The notes beneath the pieces are model-generated. The model searched no databases, was not told the origin of the DNA, and saw only the letters and a program-made list of their open reading frames with translations. The position numbers and the translations under genes are program-made. From positions 1,364,001 to 1,428,000 of the forward strand of contig NC_009376.1 in NCBI RefSeq assembly GCF_000016385.1: DNA of 64,000 nt. The letters are read 5' to 3'. This DNA is from Pyrobaculum arsenaticum DSM 13514 (GTDB lineage: Archaea; Thermoproteota; Thermoprotei; Thermoproteales; Thermoproteaceae). Of the stretch, positions 58,411 through 64,000 are shown piece after piece. Positions within the stretch are counted from its first letter, which is position 1, and each line of letters starts with the position of its first letter.

Positions 58411-59757
58411 TTATAATTTTCCTCTACTCAAAACCCTAGCCGCAACTATTAACGGATGCCACACCGGCGCCGTGTCCGGCATATAGCCTATATCGGAGAA
58501 GAAGAGGTCCGACACGGCGTATCCCGACTGCACGGCCACTGCCAAGATGTCGGCATAGGCCGCCACTACGGGGCTTTTGCCCACTATCTGCCCGCCTAGC
58601 AATCGCCCAGTGGACTCCTCGGCGATTAGCTTCACATGCACCGTCTCGGCCCCCGGCATGTAATGCGCCTTTGTCCTCGCCTTTATCAACGCGCTCTGGG
58701 CCTTAAGCCCTAGGGCGTTTGCCTCCTTCTCGCTTAGCCCCGTCCTGGCAATGTAGAGGTTGTAGAACTTAGTGACGGCGGTGCCCACAACGCCGGGGAA
58801 CTTGAGCACTCGGCCCCTCACCGCGTTTCCGCCCGCCACCTGGCCCTCCTTATTCGCCGTTGGCGCCAGTGGGATCCACACCCTCCTTCCAGTTACCCTA
58901 TGCACCTTCTCCGCCACGTCCCCAGCCGCGTATACGTCGGGCACCGTGGTCTCCATATACTCGTTCACATAGACGGCACCGGTCTCTCCCAGCTTCGCCC
59001 CGGCCCTTACGGCGAGATCTACGTCGGGCCTCACCCCCACTGCCAGCACCACCTCGTCTACTTGGTACTCCCCCTTCTCGGTCACCACCTTGTTCACGTG
59101 TTCTGCGCCTCTGAACTCAACTACCTTCTCCCCTAGGTGTAGCTCCACGCCCTTTGCCCTCATCTCTTCTGCAACCAACGCCGCTACGTCGGCGTCGAGA
59201 GCGCCGGGAAGTACTTGATCAAACTGCTCGAAGAGGAGAACCTTCTTCCCAAGCTCCAACAACACCTCCGCCATTTCTACGCCTATGTACCCGCCCCCCA
59301 CCACGGCTACCGTCTTCGCCTTCTCCAGATGGCCTTTGATCGTGGGCACGTCGTCGGGGTGCCTCATGGTAAGGATACCCTTAAGTTCTACGCCGGCGAT
59401 CCTCGGGACAAGCGGCTTAGCGCCCGTTGCGATCACCAGCTTGTCCCAAATTATTGTCTCCTGGGCTCCGCCCCTTCTCACAGTTACCGTCTTCTTATCT
59501 GTGTCTATGTCTACAACCTCCGTTCTGATTAGCACCTTTATGTTGCGCTCCTTCTCAAACTCCTCCGGCGTGTAGGTCTGAAGCTCCTCGTGGCTCTTCA
59601 CGATCCCCCCAATTGCGTAGGGCATGCCGCAAGGGGCGTGCGTTATCATTGACCCTCTTTCTATTAGTATTACCTCGGCGTTTGGATCTAACCTCCTGGC
59701 CCTGGCGGCTGCGGAGGCGCCGGCCGCCCCGCCTCCAATCACCACTACCCTAACCAT
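58411..59757 (-). CDS. FAD-dependent CoA-disulfide reductase/NADH oxidase-like flavoprotein
   Basis: 448 residues from ATG 59757; a TTG at 59769 is less likely because TTTAAAAA (59777-59785) is centred 24 bp before 59757. VVVIGGGAAGASAAARARRL binds FAD; THAPCGMPYAIGG includes the single active-site Cys (C43 of the short form) that distinguishes this branch, as in CoA-disulfide reductase and Nox. VVGGGYIGVEMAEVL is the NAD(P)H site, and the dimerisation domain ends VSDLFFSDIGYMPDTAPVWHPL. Reduces CoA disulfide, polysulfide or O2. Confidence 0.86.
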   Translation of the reverse strand: MVRVVVIGGGAAGASAAARARRLDPNAEVILIERGSMITHAPCGMPYAIGGIVKSHEELQTYTPEEFEKERNIKVLIRTEVVDIDTDKKTVTVRRGGAQETIIWDKLVIATGAKPLVPRIAGVELKGILTMRHPDDVPTIKGHLEKAKTVAVVGGGYIGVEMAEVLLELGKKVLLFEQFDQVLPGALDADVAALVAEEMRAKGVELHLGEKVVEFRGAEHVNKVVTEKGEYQVDEVVLAVGVRPDVDLAVRAGAKLGETGAVYVNEYMETTVPDVYAAGDVAEKVHRVTGRRVWIPLAPTANKEGQVAGGNAVRGRVLKFPGVVGTAVTKFYNLYIARTGLSEKEANALGLKAQSALIKARTKAHYMPGAETVHVKLIAEESTGRLLGGQIVGKSPVVAAYADILAVAVQSGYAVSDLFFSDIGYMPDTAPVWHPLIVAARVLSRGKL

Positions 59758-59794
59758 AGACTTCGCCAATTATCCATTTTTAAACAGTACCTAC

Positions 59795-60238
59795 CTAGCG
59801 GCAACCCACATATCTGAGAACGCCTTCTACAAAAGACCTAAACTGGGGCGCCGTCATAAAGCCGGGGGCCAGCTCCACCGGCCGGCCGTCTACAAAGGCG
59901 ACTGTCGCCGGCGTGCCCATCACGCCTAGAGAAGCGGCTAGCTGGTAGAACTCCTCAATGTCGGCCTTGACGAAGTTAGCTAAGTCCTTATATCTCTCAC
60001 CAACTTGCCGAAAGATCGGGTCAAACATCTGGCAGTAGGGACAGGTCTTGCCGAAAAACATGACGAAGGCTACTTTGCAACCGTATATGGCGTTTTTCAG
60101 CTGGGTGCCCCTCACCACGTAGCCCGGGGCGTAGTTTACGGTGCAACACCTCGGTTGCTTATCCCTCGCCGCCAGCTCCACGGCTTTTTTCCACAATAGC
60201 TTGTCAATATCGTCCACGACTGCGCTTTTATATTGCAT
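59795..60238 (-). CDS. Thioredoxin-like protein
   Basis: 147 residues from ATG 60238 (the TTTAAA box at 60259-60264 is 23-24 bp upstream, so the longer frame to 60259 is rejected). The active site is FFGKTCPYCQMFDPIF (CPYC), with the cis-Pro in GVMGTPATVAFVDG. The N-terminal 50 residues carry two further Cys (PRCCTVNY). It would reduce disulfides of cytoplasmic proteins, possibly paired with the CoA-disulfide reductase-like enzyme next door. Confidence 0.82.
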   Translation of the reverse strand: MQYKSAVVDDIDKLLWKKAVELAARDKQPRCCTVNYAPGYVVRGTQLKNAIYGCKVAFVMFFGKTCPYCQMFDPIFRQVGERYKDLANFVKADIEEFYQLAASLGVMGTPATVAFVDGRPVELAPGFMTAPQFRSFVEGVLRYVGCR

Positions 60239-60258
60239 TTTTAAGCTTAAAACATTCA

Positions 60259-60264
60259 TTTAAA
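60259..60264. promoter_or_regulatory. Symmetric TATA box shared by thioredoxin and ubiA
   Basis: TTTAAA, centred at 60261.5, is 23.5 bp before the thioredoxin ATG (60238, minus) and 22.5 bp before the ubiA GTG (60284, plus). The whole spacer is 45 bp, and no other TATA element fits the ubiA start. An adjacent palindrome TTTTAAGCTTAAAA lies at 60238-60252. Confidence 0.55.
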
Positions 60265-60283
60265 CCGGGCTTTGTAACGCCAC

Positions 60284-61159
60284 GTGTCTTTCGACCCAGA
60301 GGCGGTGGGAGCCACGGCGGCTAGGTACCTGCGCTTCATTAGAGTTGAACACACGGTATTCACCCTCCCGATGGCGTACGCCGCTGCTTTGCTTTCAGGA
60401 GGCGTGCTGGATCTCTGGAAGGCCCTTTCCATCGGCTTGGCGGTCTTCGGCTTAAGGACCGCAGGCATGGCTTGGAACAACATCGCGGACTATCCCATAG
60501 ACAAGCTCAACCCAAGGACTCAGGGCCGTATGCTGGTCTCGGGGAAGATCACCTTCAGAGAGGCTTACGGCGTGTTTTTATTCGGAGCAACCGTCTTTCT
60601 GCTGTCGGCGGCGGCCTTGGGGCCCTGGCCTCTTATACTCTCGGCCCCCTACCTAGCCGTCGTCTTGACCTACCCCTACGCCAAGAGGCTCCACTGCCTA
60701 CCTCACCTTCACCTAGGCGCCGTCTACGCGCTGGTGCCCCTCGGCGCCTCTATCGCGATGCACCCATACGACTTGGGAGAAGCGCTGGCGAAGACCCCTT
60801 GGCTGTTGGTGGCGGCGGCGGCGCTCTGGGTGGCGGGTTTCGACGTCATGTACTCTAAGGGCGACTACGAGTTCGACAAAGCCCACCGGCTGGGTAGTAT
60901 ACCGGCTTGTTTTGGGCTTAGAAGCGCTGATTATGCCAGTGCGGCCATGCTCGTGGCGTCGGCCGCGCTGTACGTGGCGAACTACCTCGTGAGCGGGATG
61001 AGGCCAGTGGGGCTGGTGGTCACGCTGTTTGGAGCCGCCTTGGAGATCGGCTCAGCTGTACTAGGCGCTAGGGGAGACTTGGGGAGAGGCTTCAACCTAA
61101 ACCTAGCCGTGGGGCTGGTGATCCCGTTGGGGATATTCGTCGGCTACCTTGGCATATAG
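60284..61159 (+). CDS. ubiA: UbiA-family prenyltransferase
   Basis: 291 residues from GTG, about eight helices. The first Asp-rich motif is NNIADYPIDKLNPRTQGR (N65, D69, D73) and the second is DVMYSKGDYEFDKAHRLGSIP. UbiA/MenA enzymes attach polyprenyl chains to aromatic acids, here most plausibly for menaquinone. Pyrobaculum-type respiration uses methionaquinone or menaquinone. The 3' end overlaps the MFS gene by 68 bp, tail to tail. Confidence 0.88.
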   Translation: MSFDPEAVGATAARYLRFIRVEHTVFTLPMAYAAALLSGGVLDLWKALSIGLAVFGLRTAGMAWNNIADYPIDKLNPRTQGRMLVSGKITFREAYGVFLFGATVFLLSAAALGPWPLILSAPYLAVVLTYPYAKRLHCLPHLHLGAVYALVPLGASIAMHPYDLGEALAKTPWLLVAAAALWVAGFDVMYSKGDYEFDKAHRLGSIPACFGLRSADYASAAMLVASAALYVANYLVSGMRPVGLVVTLFGAALEIGSAVLGARGDLGRGFNLNLAVGLVIPLGIFVGYLGI

Positions 61160-62249
61160 CGGCTAGTGCGAAGAAGGCAACAAGTGGTAGGAGGGCGGTG
61201 TAGAACGGATTCGGCAGAAATCCTGATGCGGCCGCCCCCAAGGCATAGCCCATGTTGTAAACTGATTGATATACGCCGTATCCACGCCCCCAGTATGCTC
61301 CCTTTACGTGCCTCGATAGCGCTTGGTCCAGCGATGTCGACACTATCGCGATGCCGAGGCTCTCCGCGAGCCAGACGGCGGAAAATAGGGCAGGATTAGG
61401 CGAGTGATACATCGCAACGAGGGCCGCCGACATTAACGCACCGCCTATGATTGCGGAAAGCGCCGTGGGCCTCGCCAGTTTTGGCCCTATCAGCCATGCA
61501 ACAACGGCCGGGAGGTATACCAACACCGCGGCGAAGGGAGATAAGGAGAATTTGGCATAGATATAGGGCAGGATCTGGGGGCCGTACACCCCCGTGGCGG
61601 CGCCTATGAAAAACCCCATCGCCGTTATGCAGAACGCCGCCGCCACATCTCCTGATTTGTGGCGCAACGCGAGGCGGGCTGTCTCCTCGGGGACGAGAGC
61701 GAGAGCGACAACTGTTGTAAGCGACATCGCTACGGCCAACGCTTTGAATGCCGCAGCGTATCCCCAAGCCTTAGATAAGACATAGGCGGCAGGGATCGAG
61801 AACCCTCCGCCAACGGCTCCTAAGGCGGCGGCAATCCTCATTTTTGAGTACAGTGTGGGATTTTCTAAGCCCCCTACGTCTGACACGTAGGCTATCATCG
61901 CTACGTTTATTAGACTAGATCCCACCCCTGCTAGAAACAAGGCTGTGTATATGTGCGACAACTCCGTTGATATGCCCAAAATGGCCATGGCCACGGCAAG
62001 CGCCACGCCCCCGGCTATGTTCGTTACACGTCTACCCACTACGTCTGCAAGCCAGCCGGCGGCGGGACGGAACACGACAATGGCTAGGGCGTACATGGCA
62101 AAGGATATGCCGACCGCGGCTTTGTCGCCTCCTACCTCAAACACATAGAAAGGTAACAGGAATACGACGAATGAGTACGGGGCTGAGAAGAGCGCGTAGG
62201 CGAGGAGCTTAGGCTTTGATGTGCTCAACCCCCACGACGTAGATCCCAT
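61092..62249 (-). CDS. Major facilitator superfamily transporter
   Basis: 385 residues from ATG 62249 (open to 62303; TTG 62228 also possible). About 12 helices; LFSAPYSFVVFLLPFYVFEVGG begins the first, RPAAGWLADVVGRRVTNIAGG is the MFS loop motif, and GYGVYQSVYNMGYALGAAASGF is in the second half. Substrate unknown. The start overlaps the ribosomal protein L6 gene by 41 bp, which is unusually long, so the true start may be TTG 62228 (20 bp). The C-terminus overlaps ubiA by 68 bp. Confidence 0.78.
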   Translation of the reverse strand: MGSTSWGLSTSKPKLLAYALFSAPYSFVVFLLPFYVFEVGGDKAAVGISFAMYALAIVVFRPAAGWLADVVGRRVTNIAGGVALAVAMAILGISTELSHIYTALFLAGVGSSLINVAMIAYVSDVGGLENPTLYSKMRIAAALGAVGGGFSIPAAYVLSKAWGYAAAFKALAVAMSLTTVVALALVPEETARLALRHKSGDVAAAFCITAMGFFIGAATGVYGPQILPYIYAKFSLSPFAAVLVYLPAVVAWLIGPKLARPTALSAIIGGALMSAALVAMYHSPNPALFSAVWLAESLGIAIVSTSLDQALSRHVKGAYWGRGYGVYQSVYNMGYALGAAASGFLPNPFYTALLPLVAFFALAAICQGSRRISPTGSPAPRLGLG

Positions 62250-62799
62250 CCACAACGCCCAGCGTCCCCTCGCGGCCGTGCGGCGACGGTCTCTCATCTC
62301 CATGTAGCTCAGTGGCGGCTTGTATTGAGGAGGCGAATGTGCCCACCAGCTCTCTGTCTATGCCCTCCACCACTATGTCCTCCTTACCCTTTACCTCAAC
62401 CTTAACGCCTTTTGGTATATCCAGCGTAATTTTAGACTTACGGCCTAAGAAATTCTCGATAACTAGCTGGCTTCCCTGCACCTTGGCGAGGACCGGGAAG
62501 TGCGTGTAGATTATCTTCAGCTTGTATCTCCAGCCCTTGGTCACACCTAGGAACATGTTCTTCAAAATGCCCTTGTAAGTCCCCAGTATCGCATATTCCT
62601 TTTTTCTCACATTGAAGACCTCTAGCAGTATCTTGCCATCTTGGACGTTCATGACAACAGGGGTGTTCCTAAACTCTTTTACCAACTCACCAAGTGGACC
62701 TTTTACTTTCACAACGTAGTCGAATGGCCCAGTCTTCTCAATCGACACATTCACGCCCTTAGGAATTTCCACCTCCTCAACGCTGTAGACAACGCGCAT
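62209..62799 (-). CDS. rpl6: 50S ribosomal protein L6
   Basis: 196 residues from ATG 62799. TTTAAAAATT (62819-62828) is centred 24 bp upstream, which rejects the longer frame from GTG 62817. EVEIPKGVNVSIEKTGPFDYVVKVKGPLGEL opens the protein and KGILKNMFLGVTKGWRYKLKIIYTHFPV is the L6 signature. L6 sits near the sarcin-ricin loop. It is separate from the large spc-type cluster here, and it is followed by an MFS gene. Confidence 0.95.
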   Translation of the reverse strand: MRVVYSVEEVEIPKGVNVSIEKTGPFDYVVKVKGPLGELVKEFRNTPVVMNVQDGKILLEVFNVRKKEYAILGTYKGILKNMFLGVTKGWRYKLKIIYTHFPVLAKVQGSQLVIENFLGRKSKITLDIPKGVKVEVKGKEDIVVEGIDRELVGTFASSIQAATELHGDERPSPHGREGTLGVVDGIYVVGVEHIKA

Positions 62800-62903
62800 A
62801 AGCGCGTTTAGCGCCACATTTAAAAATTTGACTTCAGACCCAACCCGCCGTTTGCGTCGGCCCTATGTAGCTGCGTGGAAAATGCCGCTGAGTAGATCTG
62901 GGT

Positions 62904-63140
62904 TCAGCTCTCTTCCTGTTTCTCGCCTAGGTCTATGTGCGGTATCGCGCCGTGTTTTCTCTCAGCGCGCTCTATCTCTACCGTAAAGGTTTCCAGCGAC
63001 GTCCTAAATATGTAGAACACTATACCGCAGTTTCGACAGCGAGCTATCACCACGGTGTTCTCAGGCCCCTTGTATCTATACGTGTGGGGAGGCGGCAATG
63101 CTTCCCACTCCGGAAGGCCGCATCGAGGACAAACTATCAC
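62904..63140 (-). CDS. Zinc-ribbon protein, 78 aa
   Basis: 78 residues. CPRCG (residues 4-8) and CRNCG (35-39) form a zinc ribbon, followed by a hydrophobic strand IVFYIFRTSLETFTVEI and an acidic end GEKQEES. No domain recognised beyond the ribbon. Spaced 104 bp from L6 with its own orientation. Confidence 0.65.
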   Translation of the reverse strand: MIVCPRCGLPEWEALPPPHTYRYKGPENTVVIARCRNCGIVFYIFRTSLETFTVEIERAERKHGAIPHIDLGEKQEES

Positions 63141-63162
63141 ACCGCCAATGGTGTGGGGGTAT

Positions 63163-63771
63163 TTATTTTTGTGGGAACTGCCGGTCGACCCATTCCGACG
63201 CGTCGCAGAGGCTGGGAAAACTGAGGTGGCCCCCCTCGAACCCTATCGTCACAGTGAACAGCCCCACGGCAAGGGCTCCCAGATCCTCTTCTCCGTCGCC
63301 AAAATAAACGGCTTCGTACGGCCGGGACCCCAATTTCGCCAAGGCGTATTTGAACACGGACTTAAGCGGTTTCCGCCTCAGCAATACGTCTGAGGTCAAG
63401 ACCATATCCACCTCTAGACCAGCCTCTGTTAGAAACTCCTTCACAAAGCACCGGCAAGGCGTGTTAGACAGAACCGCCACCTTTCCCCTTTTCTTAAGCT
63501 GTGTGATAAATTCGCCGACACAACGCCGTGGCTTCATCAGCGTCTTAACCCTCTCCACGTACTTGCTTCCCAACGCCGACGTGTCGGCCCCAGTTTCGTG
63601 GGCAAATATCCTCACCAGCACCCGCAGTGGGACCTCGTATCCTGCGGAGTTTATTTGACTAACCAGATACGCCACCTTCTCAACTGTTTCGTGAGGTACT
63701 AACCCCCGCCAAGCCTCCCAGAAGTCCACCCTCTCCACCAATAGGCCCCAGAAGCTTACTATAAAGTTCAT
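63163..63771 (-). CDS. HAD-superfamily hydrolase-like protein lacking the nucleophile Asp
   Basis: 202 residues. HAD motif II (AVLSNTP), motif III (RRKP, Lys) and motif IV (YFGDGEEDLGA) are present. Motif I, normally hhhDxDGT, reads FIVSFWGLLVE, so the nucleophile Asp is Ser and the second Asp is Trp. It may be a non-catalytic HAD fold protein or act by another route. The ATG overlaps the stop of the upstream wHTH gene (ATGA). Confidence 0.7.
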   Translation of the reverse strand: MNFIVSFWGLLVERVDFWEAWRGLVPHETVEKVAYLVSQINSAGYEVPLRVLVRIFAHETGADTSALGSKYVERVKTLMKPRRCVGEFITQLKKRGKVAVLSNTPCRCFVKEFLTEAGLEVDMVLTSDVLLRRKPLKSVFKYALAKLGSRPYEAVYFGDGEEDLGALAVGLFTVTIGFEGGHLSFPSLCDASEWVDRQFPQK

Positions 63772-63947
63772 GCGAAGCGGTACCTAATAGACACATCGCA
63801 TACTACCTTCACGACGCCCTTCTCTACGAGGCGCATGAGCTGTCTCGTGGCGATAGGCGGCGGTATGCCCCTCTTTAGAGCAGCCTCAACTATTGCGTCT
63901 AAGTCGGCCTCTCCGCCTAGCGTTTTAAGAACGTCGACTATCCGCAC
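63768..63947 (-). CDS. Small winged-helix-like protein, 59 aa
   Basis: A complete 59-residue frame from GTG 63947; an in-frame TAG immediately precedes it. IVDVLKTLGGEADLDAIVEAALKRGIP, IATRQLMRLVEKGVVKVV and a final basic strand SIRYRFA look like the three helices and wing of a wHTH. A TATA-like ACTTATAAAC (63967-63975) is centred about 24 bp upstream. It is coupled to the HAD gene by ATGA. Confidence 0.68.
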   Translation of the reverse strand: MRIVDVLKTLGGEADLDAIVEAALKRGIPPPIATRQLMRLVEKGVVKVVCDVSIRYRFA

Positions 63948-63966
63948 CTACTGGATCTGCGCTCTG

Positions 63967-63975
63967 TTTATAAGT
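63967..63975 (-). promoter_or_regulatory. TATA box of the wHTH-HAD operon
   Basis: ACTTATAAA on the minus strand, centred about 24 bp before the GTG at 63947. The 25 bp beyond show nothing. Confidence 0.5.
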
Positions 63976-64000
63976 GTTAATGCTGTATCCTCCAATCCAC

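Overview
The window looks like chromosomal DNA of a hyperthermophilic crenarchaeon, most probably a Pyrobaculum or close Thermoproteales relative. The grounds are GC-rich coding sequence, tightly overlapping genes, many leaderless starts (a TATA box centred about 24 bp before the start codon), and a typical gene set: ABCE1/Rli1, ribosomal protein L6, protein disulfide oxidoreductase, DtdA, AlaX, archaeal phosphoglycerate mutase, adenosine-specific kinase, Hrq1-like and Lhr helicases, and a tungstate-type ABC transporter. No rRNA, CRISPR array or insertion sequence was seen. One tRNA (Ile, GAU anticodon) is present.

Layout. 1-4.1 kb: end of a branched-chain amino-acid ABC permease pair (LivH/LivM) and a divergent tungstate/molybdate-type ABC transporter. 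4.2-6.1 kb: an ACT-domain protein and a TtuA/Ncs6-like tRNA thiolase. 6.2-15.2 kb: a defence island. It holds an EVE-domain/nuclease-like fusion, a type II restriction-modification pair, a zinc ribbon, and a cluster made of a PD-(D/E)XK nuclease domain, a large N6-adenine methylase, a methylase C-terminal piece with a beta-rich tail, and a BrxL-type AAA+ protein that lacks the Lon protease domain. 15.2-17.1 kb: two paralogous small genes flank a decayed, largely non-coding stretch and tRNA-Ile. 17.1-21.5 kb: helicase, MFS transporter, adenosine-specific kinase and a Fur-like regulator. 21.6-30.1 kb: amino-acid and TCA enzymes (FAD oxidoreductase, sucCD, aminotransferase, threonine dehydratase), AlaX and a Kef-type antiporter. 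30-40 kb: HD hydrolase, CutA, phosphoglycerate mutase, MptE-like enzyme, second MFS, DtdA, alcohol dehydrogenase, M20 peptidase and a Tat-exported SagB-type oxidoreductase. 40-44 kb: methyltransferases and unrecognised genes. 44-51 kb: an Rli1 operon with glycosyltransferase, ThpR, a LAGLIDADG-like protein and a TRIC-type channel, then a GlmU-like beta-helix protein. 51-60 kb: Lhr helicase, CBS protein, RdgB, PDO, malate dehydrogenase, CoA-disulfide reductase-like flavoprotein and thioredoxin. 60-64 kb: UbiA prenyltransferase, third MFS, L6, zinc ribbon, a degenerate HAD protein and a small winged-helix protein.

The strongest candidate for an undescribed system is 10.06-15.15 kb. The nuclease, methylase and C-terminal pieces read as one ancestral type IIG/PglX-like enzyme of roughly 1,200 residues, interrupted by two -1-type frame changes (near the A5 run at 10534-10538 and between 13055 and 13082). 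It overlaps by ATGA a 470-residue BrxL that ends just where the Lon protease domain should begin. No BrxA, BrxB, BrxC or PglZ is present, so this would be a reduced, BREX-like methylase-BrxL module, alive or decaying. Also notable: two divergent gene pairs with very compact promoters (39.9 kb, where each TATA box lies inside the opposite gene, and 60.26 kb, where one symmetric TATA box appears to serve both directions), and several enzymes missing a conserved ligand (TtuA-like Cys to Asp, AlaX Cys to Asp, HAD nucleophile to Ser).
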